DNA of 64,000 nucleotides from Pisaster brevispinus (Eukaryota > Echinodermata > Asteroidea > Forcipulatida > Asteriidae). Shown here piece after piece: positions 12,446 through 25,394 of the stretch. The stretch is from assembly GCA_023634235.1 (NCBI GenBank), contig JAMKCF010000048.1, positions 124,001 to 188,000 of the forward strand. The letters are read 5' to 3'. Every line of letters begins with the position of its first letter. Position 1 is the first letter of the stretch. A program made the translations under genes and the position numbers. Below the pieces are notes generated by a model. The model did no database searches. It was given only the letters and a program-made list of their open reading frames with translations, and had not been told where the DNA came from.

Positions 12446-15400
12446 TTGTTTGCTTGAAAGTAACCATTCCTGTGGTTTGTAGATTCAATTACACTGTCTA
12501 GTGTCTTCATCACGTACACGAGTGATAATAGCAGGACATTTACATTCTTCATGTTTTAAACTCCGATTAATCATTTGAATTCTAACCTAGAGTTATTACA
12601 TTTTATGTGCACATGTGGAAGATGACATTTTTTTCGCCCTTCGTCTTCACCGGTGCATGCATTAAGTTTATTGATTGCGTGCACTTGTCGAAAAGGTTAC
12701 CGGTGTGTAAAGACGCAGTTTTTCAATGTGTGTGGTCTGGTTTTCTTTTTTTTCTTCTTTTTTTTCATTTACCATCTTGCAAAAATGTGTCCTCAGTCCT
12801 TCTCGTTATGACATCGGCTCATTCCTTGATAGGGTTTGGGAGTGTTTTGATTTATCCTAATCTAGATTCAGTAAGACAGGAACATTTTGTTGTAATGGCG
12901 TGTTCAGCCAGCATCCAGGGATTGGACGGTAGCAGGCAGGCAATGTCCTTGGTGCCCTGCACCCACATGGAATCCCCACAGTGAAGGGCTATTCATACCA
13001 GCTGTTGGAATGATGTTTGAACATCGTTCAGTCGTCAAGACGGAGGTACACGTTTTGCGTAGATTCAATACCTCCATGATTTAACCTTCTCTTTCGAAGA
13101 CTTTTTTTAATCATCGAGAAATCTTGTTCTCATGAGGGTACATATATAGCGCATGAGATGGAGATGAAGTATAACAAGTATTATCTGCAGCTTATGTTGA
13201 AAATTGTCTTGTTACCCCCTTGATGCCCTCTTTTCACAAACTACATTAAATTACCCATGGTCTACCATAGGGCAATATTGTCCTTGCGCTTTGGTGATCT
13301 TGGAGATACACCCACCCGAAACAAGAAGCACCTCGTTATGTGTAATGTATATAAATTGAGGAGGTATGAATATGATTTTGGGAGCCACACCTATTTGCGA
13401 GAGTACTGTGCCAAATATTATCATATACCCAGTTTGGTTATAGCGAGTACCATCAGTAACTTGTTTATAAACTTTCTTGGTCTGAACGTACATGTACACG
13501 TAGGTTTCTGGTTCACACCTGGATGTGCTGTGTCCCCAGCCACAAAATGCCCAGCCTGGTTTATGAGCACACCTTGTTTCGATACATGATGCGTAGTTCC
13601 AACCCAGACTGGGTCTGGTTCCACCGTGGACCCTTGGTCTCTCACTGGTTTCAGTGAATCACTGCAATGCATTGGCAGACAAAGGGGTGGGCCTTTCAGT
13701 CTCAGGGAGGCCTGTGGCAGAATGGGTCTTCGTCTTTTTCTCATATGCGGATAAAACATAACTTTGTTGGTCATTCTTTCGTAACCTACAACGAACTGGA
13801 TACCTGAAAAGGCCACACCAGTCCCATGTTTGCAAACTGACGGTAAACATTACATAAAATTCCCTCAAACTGTGAACTCATTGTCACGTGCCTGTTTCTG
13901 ACACATTATTTTTATTAACCATGTAGTGAGAATAAGTCTCACGTAGGCCTATTGGTCGTCTCATGAGTCACAGAGGGAGAACTTCACCATTCTTGGGGAT
14001 TCAGTTCTGATAATAAGTGATGGCTAAATATTGAATCAGGAAAGGTTTAACGCGTGCACACATTTTTTTCCAAATGCAACCCTCAACTTTGTTTAATCCT
14101 TTAAACTGGGCCATCATTTTTCGAATTGTTTTAGAATTTGATATCCCCCTGTTTATATAAACACCTCTTTTTAGTAGAGATGTATACCCTAGTTTCAACT
14201 TATCTAGGCCACTGTAGACGAATGCAATCGTTTACGTTCAACCTACACTAGAGGTGTTGGGTTGGGGTCTCCGAGCTGATGTGGAGGTGAATTACGTCTG
14301 TCAACGTACCTGAGATTCCTTGTTTGTTTCATATTTACGGCAAGAGGTCAGGGGTGAGTTTATGCTACAAGCCGCCAAGCTCTTGGTATGGCAACATGGA
14401 CGCCTCAATTATAAAAGCTGGAGGTTTTTATACTGCATACGAGCGTTGCGGGCAGGGTTACTGTAGGACAGGCCAAAATAGCTATCCATGCGCCTTGGGA
14501 AAGTTTCAGGGGGTAGGGTCAGGGATTGAACGATGTGGCTATGTTTTCTTTCTTTGGTTTCATCCAAGCAGATACATGTAACCGAAGTGAGGCTGGAGGC
14601 CATACTAGTCTGGTGCTTTCTAATGTTCCGTTGTGGTAGCCATTTTAGGGCTACAGGTAATTTGACAACTCGAGATGGCAAGAGATTGATAAAGATCTAT
14701 TTGGTTTGATTTGATATCCTGGCCTTCCTGAAGCTATTGAGTTCAAAGATTCAGAATCTCCTTGAGCCCACCCTGGGGGGATTGGGTCTGTATTTCTCTT
14801 GTATTATAGCGTTAACTCCCTGTGAATAAAGATGCGTTGGAATAGGTTTATTCATATGCATTGGTTGGCCTCGAACGAAACATTCATTTAAGTTAAGGGT
14901 CGGGAATTCTCTTTTACGACTGTTCTTATCTCAGGAAAATTTAGACATTTGCCAACCATAGCTTGCCTAAATTATAATGTGAACATCAGTCAAATGTGCA
15001 TAGGTTTACTGTTCCTACCGTTTATCATACAAGTAGAATCTCAAGTCTGACAAACCAACGAAGTGTGCTTACTGCTCGGTTTGTCAGGTTTGTGAGTAAA
15101 AGTTTTAGCAGCTTGTAGCTTGAGTCAGCAAAATCTTCAATCTGGGGTCCAGCTTCATAGTTGGTCCCTTGGCCCCCCTTGACTTTTCTTCACTTCCTTA
15201 ATCCCTCCCCTTCTAACCCTTGATCCCTGTTTTCAGCCATTGAAACACCAACTCAATGCCCCCTTCTTTTTCGATGATATATGTTTCCCATTGAGGTCAA
15301 TGTACAGTATTGACAAAGGGGAAACCAGTTTAACTGAGGAGGCTACCAGTTACGATAAAACAGCAATTAGTTCAAATAAAATGGTAGCAGCTTTGCCTCA

Positions 15401-16777
15401 AATACACTTCTTATTGTGTCTGTGTGGAGAACTTCTGCATGCAGCCAGAGCCACTGGTGGTAGTATTAAAAATACACACTGTTGAGGCAAGTGTGCCCTT
15501 CCCTAAACTAAATGTACTGCTTACTACAACATAGTTTTTGTTTGTGGTGGCCAGAGGGACCACTCGACGTGAGGGCTACAAAAACAAACTATACAATTTA
15601 AAGACATACAATTTATGTGATAAAATTTTTATTAAACGGGAACTAGATACTAAGATGGATTTCCAAATGCAGTAGTATGGGGAAAAGCTTGAATAATATG
15701 CGGTGGTCCTTTGGGATAGATACAGTGGTTGCTCAAAAAGAAAAGAAAAATATATATATACATAAAATAGGTAACCAAATCGCCTGCTAGAGACCTAATG
15801 CAGTAGATTCAAACAGTAAATCACTCTGTTTGAATTTATAGTATAACGTCATTATAGAAATACCTTTAACATTTTCTGTTCAGCCTGCATTCCTCTGCGT
15901 TGCCTCCCAATCAGTCAAGTTTCATGCTCCTTTATAGAGATATTTGTTTATGTCATGTCAACATAACATTTACTCTATCGGCTAGACACCATATATATGT
16001 ATTTCAATAAATAATACCAAATAGCTGCAACAAGATGTCAGTTGTGTTTATTTTATAACAAGTTCCAAGGCGTCAAAAGAGGAACATCCCGAGACGCTCA
16101 AAATGGAGTAATTGACTGTGGATGTTGATCCTTTAGCCCGTGGTACGTGTTTCCCATGTACAGTTTATGTATAACCATAGAGAAAGGACTGGTACAAACC
16201 TCACTGCCAGAGCTGCCCTCTCAACCTGTGTGTGTGTGTGTTTTTTTTCATAAGTTTCTCTGGTGTGCAAGACTAAAGAGGACACCTTATGTAAACTTGC
16301 CAGAAGTATCTTTGTTACATGAATCAAAGATCACACCAACAAATAATTTCACGTTGTAACATGTGCACTGTTAAGGTTATCTCTTTAAAAAAATTTAAAA
16401 AGGACAAATAAAGTATATCTATTTTGTCTTTCTTTGTTTGTCTTCCAAATAAAGTCTTGTTAGTAACTTTTTGAACGAGACTTTTAAAGTGATGCTTAAA
16501 GGTATTTCAGAGAATTGTTGACAGTTGTCAGTCGCTCATAATGGAGACCCTTTGAAGTTTGGTCTGAGTGGTTGAGAAACTAAACGGCTGCATTTTACAA
16601 AATAGTCAGTATTTAGTCAGTCACACGTTTTTGTGTTCGGATAAACCCAAATATTATTCCAGATCCCCAAAAATATTAAAATGCAGTGTCACTACCCCTT
16701 TAACATAACTTCACTTTTTTGTTGAAAAGATAATGTTTTCATCAACCTTCTCAAAACATGTGCAGGAGTCTGGTCTG

Positions 16778-16962
16778 GGCCAAATTTTCACGAAGCTGCT
16801 TAATCAGAAAATGTTTCTAACAAAATATTTGCTATGCAAAAAAAAATAATAATAATCCAAAACAGGATACCAGTCACAGATGGGACACTTGACATTATAT
16901 TTGTTTCGCTGGTAACCTTTTACTCTGGTAAGCATTATTTAAAAATGCGACTTGTTGACCTG
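16778..16962. repeat. Family F palindromic MITE-like element, diverged copy
   Basis: GGGCCAAATTTTCACGAAGCTGCTTAA-like start, an internal GGATACCAGTCACAGATGGG, and CTGGTAACCTTT.ACTCTGGTAAGCA near the end match the layout of the copy at 25568-25757. The right inverted repeat is eroded. The stretch CAGAAAATGTTTCTAACAAA is typical of the A-rich interior. Confidence 0.5.
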
Positions 16963-17684
16963 AACGCTGTACATGTACGTGGTATGATTTGTAGTGGCTT
17001 CGGTTATGGGGTCTTGATTGAAGAATACAGACTCAAGCAGACTGGTTATTTATACAATTCCTTACAGGTCTAAACAAACCTTGAGTGAAAACTGACATAT
17101 TTCAGAGACTGATTGGGGAGTTAAATACTACTTAAAAAGACAGAGAGATTTACAAACTCCATGTTTGGCTCTCTTGTCTAAAACCACCATCATGCTTGAA
17201 GTAGTTTCACAATCTGGTCAGTACCAAGCTACATTAAGGTGGTCCTATGTTTGTCAGTGTTTACCACATAAAACCCGCCCTTTTTACCGCACACTGATTG
17301 ATATGGGTTTGGTTGTGTACACTTCGCGGCCAGAGAGGCCTTAGCTCGACACCTCTCGCCGTGCTCTTACCTAGAATTTCAAAACAGTAAATTAATTTTG
17401 TATTGTTTGAGAATTCTGCGAAGCGTTGATGGGGTCAAAGGTTCAGTGTAGCTGAGCTTGGCTGGTAACCGAAGCTCGTTAAGACGTAGATTGTATTTTT
17501 GTTTAATCAAACGGGTATTGTTTACCGACCAATTGAGTAGTCTGGTTACCTGCCCTAATAAATTATGCAATTGGAACTGACAGTGTTGGGTGATCGTCAC
17601 CAGCCCAAAACTAGGTTAATTAGAGTTCCAAAGTTCATTGCTCTGTATTAAAAGTGTATATGACTGAACACATTCTAATGCAGT

Positions 17685-18045
17685 GCTGAGGATACGTTTG
17701 AAATACACGACAACATTGGTATTAAGTGAAAGACCAATATCCGCATTTTATTTAACCCCAAAACATTCAAAGAATAACAAACCTGTGAAAATTTCAGCTC
17801 AATCGGTCATCCAGAGTCACAAGAAAATAGTGAAAATGCAACCCGTTGTTTGTACTGTTATCAAATACGCAGTAAACTGATATTGTTTGAGTAATTTCTC
17901 CAAAACTATAATAGCATTTATAGCATTTCAAGAAAAAAGGTTTCAAGGGAAGTTTTCCCGATATGGCCATCTTTATATATCATTGTAAGCTATATGTAAA
18001 TCTGTGAACGATGATATTTTGAATCATACCGATGTTGTACAGCTG
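17685..18045 (+). repeat. Family D dispersed repeat, copy 2
   Basis: It is homologous to 12005-12445: TTAAGTGAAAGACCAATAT at the left, CCTGTGAAAATTTCAGCTCA, ATCGGTCATCCAGAGTCACA, then TTCAAGGGAAGTTTTCCCG and GAATCATACCGATGTTG. It is non-coding. Confidence 0.5.
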
Positions 18046-19086
18046 CCTAAAAACAAAGCTCCATTTTGGTTGATATTATGTAGTTCAATATATTATGCAC
18101 AAACTGTGATGCCACAACCGAGAGACTTGTAGTTACAACATCCCAAACACGCCCCTGATGTGTTAGAACCCATAGGCATGTGACCCCGGGGGGGGGGGGT
18201 AATTGCTCCTGAAACCACTCCTGCAGAAATCTAAAAAATGCAGTACAATTTATGGTGCGTGGCCCCATTTTAACCAAAGTTCAAGATTGACATGGTTATC
18301 AAAATAACACAATTTTCCCATTAGTTGTGTACAATAATTGAATCACAACAATGTCAATTGATTGGAATCATAAGCTCGACCTTGGTCTAATCATCGAGTC
18401 CAAGTCAATATCAGTCCAATCACAATGACAGCTTGTTAATCTTGACCTGAGCACTGTGGCTGTCGTTCTCTCTCAAAAAAAGGAGAAAAATGATAATAAT
18501 AATAATGATAACAAATACAATATATTGTGACATTTGTTTGTCGTCTGATAATATGCATTACAAGACTTTTGCCAAATTTATTGTAAAAAGTTTTAAGTTT
18601 TAGATTGTTGTTTTCCTTAAGGAAGTTGTTCATTTTTATTTTAGACACTGATAAAAATGACACGTCAATGGTTTTAGTAAAGTTGGCACCCAAAATTATT
18701 ATCTGAGTATTTAGCATTACCAACAGTCTTATACACATTGTTTACGAGTATTTCATGCATTGAGTGTGGCAAGGGCCAAACCAATGTTTCATTCGTTTTG
18801 AAACATTGTCATCTGTCAAAATTATTTTAAGAGAGTTTCTGATTATGTTGGCCTTTTGGGTGATGCAACTTTCAAAAGGGATGAAGGGGCGGGGTTATGG
18901 TTTTTTTACGGCCTTTTTGTGACAGTGGAAGGAGTCTGAAGCTTACGGAGAGTGAGGGGGGGGGGGTTACCTTCCTTCTAAGCTTTAAAGATTAAAGACA
19001 GTCCTAAAGTAGATGCACCAAACATCCTGAAGACTTATTGCACTTGACCTGCTGTTATTTTGAGAACCATGTGTACATGTAGATCC

Positions 19087-19129
19087 CCTGCAACGGATCA
19101 CTACTGCCGGTGAGTGATCCTGTTGTAGG
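19087..19129. other. Stable short hairpin
   Basis: A 16-pair stem (one G:T pair, one bulged T at 19121) closes a 10-nt loop: CCTGCAACGGATCACT pairs with AGTGATCC-T-GTTGTAGG. It is shorter than a usual microRNA precursor. No neighbouring gene or repeat explains it. Confidence 0.55.
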
Positions 19130-22100
19130 TGTTAATTTTTTTTTGAACAGATACAAAAATAGTTTATTCTGACTCTTTTATGAGAAAGTTCCAAGGGAAG
19201 TTGAATAAGTTTCTGGTGATCGTTAGAATGAGCGCCTTAGCCCACATTATGTTTAGACCAAGACACACATTTCACATACACAAACCCTCAAAAGATGCAC
19301 CATAAAAAAAGACTTTTCAAAATGAGAAAAAAATTAAAGATGAATTAAAGATAATTCAATCTCAAAACAATTGAAACAAAAAATGGCATAACGTTTGGTA
19401 TACAGTCCCAAATGAGTAGAAACATATCCCCTCAAAACATAATTACAAAAAGTGCATCGAACGTACCTTTCAGAATATAACTTATAAGAAAGGAAAATAA
19501 AACTCACCCATTCAATCAGAGTGTGGTTTGTTTTGACATGTCATAATCCATACAAATAACTGACAACTTAGTGACAGGGAAAATATGGTTCAAACATTAT
19601 GGAGCTTTGCACTATTCCAGCGCGGTCTGGTTTTAAAATCCTGTGCCTATTTTTTTATATATATATATGTTTTATAACCTGACGTCAACTTACAGGTCTG
19701 GTGGATTGTTTTATTTTGATAATTGTGTTGTTTGGTTTCTGCATTATGGTGATGTATATCTGCAGATACACATATTTGTTGTTTGCGTTTGATAAGATAG
19801 CCAGCGTTGTTGTGCAGGCTGTAATAGTGACTTATAAATTACCTTGTCTGAGCTCGGAGCTACCCATGGTCTGAGAAATCTTTCCTCCAAGTTACACCCA
19901 AATACATCCTTTATCTATCTTCTCCTGAATCGGAGCAAACTTATCGAAACGTCAAGTTTTTACACCACCGGTTATTGTCAGAGACGGTCATGGCGATACC
20001 ACAAACCCTTACCAGGTCGCATTCTCCACCATACAAATTTTAAAATCATACTTCATCGGTTAAGCAAGAAGAACCCCCCCCCCCCTCCCCACCCTTTCAC
20101 CCTTTGAAAAAAGGAAGAGGAATACACCTTAGTAAGCAATACTTAAAATAACCCCAATCCCATTGGTCTTCAAAATGCGGGTACAGTAACATTAGGTGTT
20201 ATGCGGGTACATTAAAGTATACCATCACCATTGTATGTGGGTTTTTTGTGGGTGTTTTCTGTTTTCTTCTTGTTTTTTTTTTCTTTCTCTCTTTCGTTTA
20301 AAATTACCACATAATTCAAAGCCACTGCCCATCACCCAACCATTATATTGCACCCCATCATTTCATCAACAGCTAGCGGTCTATACTTGTTCAATGTCCA
20401 ATGACCTTTCAGATCACGAACCATATTTTCATATCAAACTTTCTGTTCTAATTTAAATTCCTAGCGATTAATTTAAAAGCATGACGGGAGGAGTCCCTGA
20501 GGGGATCTCTTTGCCATGGTATTTATCTATCACCGAGGAGGGTAGTGACAGGCTGGAATGTGTGGCTACTGTGTGATTTTGGCTAACCCAGGGTCATTGT
20601 CAAAATAGAGCTTAACCGGGGAATCTAATTATAGGCGTATACCCTGATTGGGCGGTACATGGAACTTGATTTTAAGCGATTAGTCAAAAATTTATTCTGT
20701 ATTTTATCCCAAATGGACGATATGGGGTGGTTGAGACAATAAGTTCGGTTGTATGTTATTGGGTTCTATCTATTTTCCTGTTGTTGAGCTTGTAATTATA
20801 GTATTATGGGTGAGGGAGATGGCCAGTGTTTGACCTGGGTTGGGGTTAGAGTCAGTGTAAGAGTCCGGGATTGTTAGGGTTTTGATGAAAAATTTCGGGT
20901 CTGTGATATAATTATGGCCACGTCTCCTGCCCTCAAATTCAGGGTCAGGTTCAAGGCCTGGATCGTTCAATCACAGTAAAATAAAAACGCGGAACAGCTT
21001 TGCGTTCGTCCAATGGAAAAAACACCTAATGTCTAGTTATACGGTGCTTATTATTTTTCTCTTTTCGTGTTCCCTTCAATTTAAAAAAGGCTCTCAGCTA
21101 CAAAGTTTCCCTTCAGCACTGATGTTGACAGGGTGCAGTAGCAATATTTCACAGCAACGATTGCCCGTTTAATGTTATCAGCGTCCAACCATACAAGAAG
21201 GCATTGACCTCTATAGATGGCCCGTTCTTTTCTTCTCGTTGTTGTCATCGCATGTCATTGTCACACACTCTCCGCATCGGTCGGACGGCTTCTCTCCAGA
21301 GACCCATCCCAATCTTTGTCTAATTTCACGCTGCCTCTCTGTGCAAACAGTACACCATTGAATAACTCTGCAGTATATCCATCTATCACTTATCAGAGGT
21401 CTGCTAAGAGTGGGACCCTCACATTTTCTCGCTTGGCTACAAACAGACCCTTTTTTTCCTCTCTTTTTTTTTTTGATCGGGGATAAATAGTGTGGATGAA
21501 TTATATCAGTCGCTCGTCCTTTGTTGGCCATGATGGATGGAAGGTGAATGGCCTAGTAGTCTTATGAAATATCAATATTTGATATGCTGCAAGGCTGAAT
21601 GTATTTTAATGGGAGAGTTACTTTAAAGGGAAAGTACAGCTTGTGGAATTTTTGAAAAAGATAAATCCTCTGGTTTTCAAGAAATCTATCATAAAACTGT
21701 TTCAAAATTTGTGATGTTTATAATAACATGTAAAACTCAGTTGTTAAGTGCAATGTACGTTTGTTGATAAACAAATTTTGAAATGAATTGAATTTAATTC
21801 CTCTCCAGAAAGGGCTCTTTTGGTTTTGAGAAACTCGAACACAAACCTGTGATGTTAATTTTGTGTTATTGTTTTATGTTTGAAACACAGGTCTAAAGAC
21901 ACATCTTTAAATCTGTTTTACAGTGTGATACATCTCCATGCTGGATCAAAACTTAGCTGTAACACTGTATGACAATCAAATGATAATAAATTTAAGCTGT
22001 GAAGTACTTATGAGCAGTGCTGACTATTTCCCAAAAATTTCTGGTGTGCAGGTTTTTCTCTACTTTTTTTTTTTTTTTTTTTTTTTTTACTCCGAACAAA

Positions 22101-22966
22101 GCCCAGTATATGGACGCAGTTCGGCGCCATGGTTGTGGTAATTACCGTAGTGTAGATCTCAGACTGTCCTGCTTTGTGGAGACGGCTTGGGTTTGTTGAG
22201 CAGGTGGTAGTGTTCCCACGGAGTAATTATAAAGAACCCATTTGTACACAACTGATATTCATTGGAAATTGTTCATCGATCCGAGAAAAAAAACTATCAG
22301 AAAATTCAGGAATTCTCCTATCTTTTAATTAATCCTGCACTTGCGGTGACGTGGTGTCAATAGCTGGGAAAGTTACGATTGGTAATGCATTCAACTGTTG
22401 CCATTCGTCATTTAATTATGGCATTGTTTAATAATAGGCAGTGAGTGACGAATTAGTTTATAATGCTTTGTCACCAGTCCATTTTTATTGAATGTTTGGT
22501 GTTTGCTTGTTTTTATTTTTGTATTTGTTTTAATCATAGTACTTCAGATCATCATACTTGGAAAATTGACCGAGCTCATCAATATAGATGACCTGTTCGT
22601 ATAGTCCTACATCCTCCCCACATCCCATGGAAAAACAAACGAGTATTGCAAATTGTTCTCAAAAGTGTTTTTTACTTTTAGAAATAACATCTTCACCATC
22701 TTCCATAGGCTTACAATTTCTACGAATTGTTTTTCCTCCCAAGACAAAGTGGATCTCTGTTTTTAGTTGCCATCACAATCATGAGTCATGAATGTGACAC
22801 GGGCTCGTTTCTTAAGATTTTGTTTTTTGAACAAGCTCAAATAACTCCATCGGTAGAAAAACACTGTAAGATGAGACCTATTTTTGGTCGCGCTGTTGGA
22901 CTTTAGTGGTTGGTAAAGAGTTCAACTCTTGTCGCACTCCGACCAACAACTTTACTGCGCGTGATT

Positions 22967-23370
22967 TTAAAGGTAGGCCTATATTATACAGGATTTATGG
23001 AGCTGACAAAACATTTGCAGACAGTGCTCATGTTTTGTGTGATCAACCATTTACATGAAGTAAGAAGCCTGTGAATATTGGGCTTAATCCGTTTTGTGAG
23101 TCAGGAGAAAGGAGTTAAAACCATGCACAATTTTTGTCATGTAACACATTTTCCTTAATTTTGGTTGTAACAACCGATAAGCTGTTGCGTGTTTTTTTTT
23201 TTTTTTTTTTTAGGTTTTCAGATACAGTTTTCTCGAAAAGCATTTCATTTCAGAGGAACATATTTCAGAGGGAAAAATGGTTCTAGTAAGAACTTCATAA
23301 TCAGTAAACTTTTAGACTAAAATTAGCACTGATGTGTTTTTTTTTTTCCTTACCAATCCTGCCTTTAAAT
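22967..23370 (+). repeat. Family A MITE-like element, copy 4
   Basis: The left end is TTTAAAGGTAGGCC.TATTATACAGGATT and the right end CCTTACCAATCCTGCCTTTAAA. Internal blocks GCAGACAGTGCTCATG, TTTTGTGTGATCAACCATT, TTTTGTGAGTCAGGAGAAAG, GTTGTAACAACCGATAAGCT and CAGATACAGTTTTCTCGAAA appear in family order. A 24-bp poly-T (23188-23211) expands the middle. Confidence 0.7.
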
Positions 23371-23709
23371 AAGAAAGAGCAAAAATTCACACTTGACTTG
23401 AGGTTTGGTGTGAAGCTTTCTTGCACGACTCTCCTTGACTTGATGGGAACCCCGAGTCCATTACAACAGGATGCATGACTGAGATGGGAAATCTCAGGGA
23501 AATCTTGAGGATAAATGACCCCATCGGAGTTTGATAAAGAGTGACGAAAATTCCATGAATTGCTACTTCTCGTTTTGTCACCTCGAGACTACTGTATATA
23601 ATTATACCTTCGGGAAGCAGTGAGAGTGTTTCCTGTCAAGATCACAGTTCGTTAGTTTACAATAAAATATCACATAAAACTAATCACTGAAGGTCATGTC
23701 ACTGAAGGT

Positions 23710-23850
23710 CATGAAGGGTCCAGTTTCTCCAAGCTGTTAATAAGCAATGCAAATTCTTGCTAACCAGAAACTAGTTACCAGTCAAGTAAAACACCACACT
23801 GTTTGTGACTGGCTCCCTGCAAATGTTTTGCACCATTTTCTGTGAACAGA
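23710..23850. repeat. Family F palindromic MITE-like element, partial copy
   Basis: GGTCCAGTTTCTCCAAGCTG at the left, TTGCTAACCAGAAACTAGTT, and TTTGTGACTGGCTCCCTGC match the interior of the copy at 55796-55984. The right arm is short. Confidence 0.45.
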
Positions 23851-24154
23851 ATTGTCAAATTGGGCACAGATGGTATAAAGAAAAGCGTGTGGCGGTTGTC
23901 AAAAAAAAGAATGAGGATGGGATAGGCCTTATGGCATCTTTACAAGCTGCAGAAGAATGCTGGTATTAATTTGGGTTAATGCAAGCTATGGACTAATCTG
24001 ATGTAAAAGTGTCAACGTTCCATTATGTGTACAGCATTACAGCTCCCACTGATTTTATATCAAGCAAATGGTTCCTTTCCACAGGCATTGATAAATCTGT
24101 TATTTGCCAACATCTTTTTATCTTTTTTTTTCGTTTTCTTTTTGTCTTCTGCAG

Positions 24155-24226
24155 GCGGTTGGAGCAGAATCAGATCACCACAATCCCATCCAGAGCTTTC
24201 ACTCAGTACAAGAAACTGAAAAGAAT
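24155..24226 (+). CDS. Slit, D2 LRR 1 exon
   Basis: First Slit exon in the window, 72 nt. The acceptor is a pyrimidine tract ending CTTCTGCAG. Translation begins with the last base of a split codon and gives RLEQNQITTIPSRAF followed by TQYKKLKR. This is the first LRR of the second LRR domain in Slit proteins, the domain known to bind the Ig1 domain of Robo receptors. The exon ends AT before GTAAGA (phase 2), and the last codon is completed as ATA (Ile) by the exon at 25323. The residue at the upstream junction is split as xxG. The upstream exon, which should carry the D2 N-cap, is not in the window. Confidence 0.95.
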
Positions 24227-24330
24227 GTAAGAACCTTTTTTTGTGTGTGTGCTGATTATCGAGAAGTTTTGATCGTAGTTCAATTGATAGTAGGTCTTTC
24301 AAATGAATCTGCCTACAGGAGCTATTTGGT

Positions 24331-24919
24331 TAAATGTATTATACAGGATTGGTAGAGCTGACGCAACAGTGAAACATAGTTTTAGCTGTTGCAAACTGCT
24401 TACCCACCAAAACGACCTATGATAGGCCTATAAATGAAAAAAGAATAGTTATAGGCCTGACGTTTCGACCCTATAGCAAGTCTTTCTCGACGGCTCAATG
24501 ACTTGTGTTGTCATTTAGCCTTCGATAAAGACTCACTCTGCTAGGGTCGAAACGTCTGATAAAATAGTCGCAGACAGTGTTCATGTTTTGTGGGATCAAC
24601 CATAAACATGAAATCATTACGAACCTTGTTGCTTAATCCGTTGTGTGAGTCAAAAGAAAATAGTGAAAAACATGCACAGTTTTCAGCATGTAAACACGTT
24701 GTCCTTAATTTTGCCGGTGTAAACAACCGAAATCAGCTGTTGTGTTTTTTAGGTTTTTAGTTCAGATACAGTTTTCTCGAATACGACTTTCATTTCAGAT
24801 GGAAATATTTCACAGGAAAAAAATGGTTCTATGATGAACTTGATAATCAGTAAGCTTTCAGACTAAAATTTTACATTTGTGTTTGTTATCCTTACCAATC
24901 TTGTATAATACCTTTAAAA
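24331..24919 (+). repeat. Family A MITE-like element, copy 5, interrupted by another element
   Basis: The best-preserved ends of the family: TAAATGTATTATACAGGATTGG at the left (shown with one extra base run; core ATTATACAGGATTGGTAGAG) and CCTTACCAATCTTGTATAAT plus ACCTTTAAA at the right, an obvious terminal inverted repeat. The usual GAGCTGAC...GCAGACAGTG interior is broken by about 200 bp containing a palindrome (24455-24560). The remaining interior (GTTTTGTGGGATCAACCAT, GTGTGAGTCAAAAGAAAATA, AACAACCGAAATCAGCTGTT) is intact. Confidence 0.75.
24455..24560. repeat. Palindromic insert nested in family A (GACGTTTCGACCC family)
   Basis: GACGTTTCGACCCTATAGCA followed by AGTCTTTCTCGA pairs with TCGATAAAGACTCACTCTGC and TAGGGTCGAAACGTC at the other end, with a loop of about 30 nt. 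A half copy, GATGTTTCGACCCTAGCAGA, lies at 62643. The structure suggests a short non-autonomous element that jumped into an older one. Confidence 0.65.
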
Positions 24920-25322
24920 TAGCCACAGACGACATATTTTCAATTAAATGTTTGTTTGTTTGTTTGTTTGTTTGTTTTTTCCCCGATAAAACTGATTGAG
25001 GACTTTTTAAGGAGTATTGTAAAATGAAAATACACTTGTACTTTTTTTCTTGGGAACAAGCTACTATAACAGCTGTGTCAACAAACGCATCAAAAAATAA
25101 TAAATTGTTTTGTGAATGTATGTTTCGATTTAAACCTAGTGAACACTTTTGAATTTGCAGCTCTTGACAACATCACTAAATGTTCCTTCCTTATCTGCCG
25201 TCACTCCACCTCAAGAAGAGGCCTTGGAACACATTTGTACAGAAGTTAATTGATCAGATAATAACATTTCCTCTTTTTCTTTTCCCCTCCATTTTTTTTT
25301 TCTTCTTCTGCCGACCCCCCAG

Positions 25323-25394
25323 AGATTTGAGCAACAATCAGATTCAGACGATAGCGGACGACGCTTTTGCTGGGCTCCGGTCACTTTCATCGCT
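25323..25394 (+). CDS. Slit, D2 LRR 2 exon
   Basis: A 72-nt LRR exon encoding (I)DLSNNQIQTIADDAF then AGLRSLSS. The acceptor AG at 25321-25322 follows a long T/C tract. Using it completes codon AT|A as Ile and keeps frame. The donor is GTGAGT and the exon ends in CT (phase 2), finished as Leu by the next exon. DLSNNQI...DAF.GLRSL is almost the vertebrate Slit wording for this repeat. It lies on the D2 solenoid, whose concave face is the Robo-binding surface in known Slits. Confidence 0.96.

Larger units (their letters stand above)
1..24154. other. Long non-coding stretch upstream of the first recognised Slit exon
   Basis: I see no exon with family support on either strand. The open frames here are short and low-complexity or lie in repeats. 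Because the first Slit exon begins in D2 LRR1 with two codon bases missing, the preceding exon (expected to carry the D2 N-terminal cap, with a CPxxCxC...VxC pattern and an end at ...AT or CT before GT) must lie upstream. I did not find that pattern here, so the stretch is most simply intron. It holds repeats listed separately, a pyrimidine-rich tract near 400-700, G or C runs near 4319-4338 and 11683-11699, and otherwise apparently unique AT-rich sequence. Confidence 0.6.
24227..25322 (+). other. Slit intron, D2 LRR1-LRR2 (1,096 nt)
   Basis: GTAAGA to CCCCCCAG. About half is a family A element (24331-24919) with a nested palindromic insert. A TTTG microsatellite runs at about 24950-24977. 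Confidence 0.9.

Noticed and set aside
12607..12984. 125-codon open frame
   Set aside because: No family resemblance, poly-T-derived Phe/Leu runs and no splice or promoter context.
13421..13816. 131-codon minus-strand open frame
   Set aside because: No recognisable domain. It overlaps other open frames on both strands, as expected for a locally stop-poor stretch.
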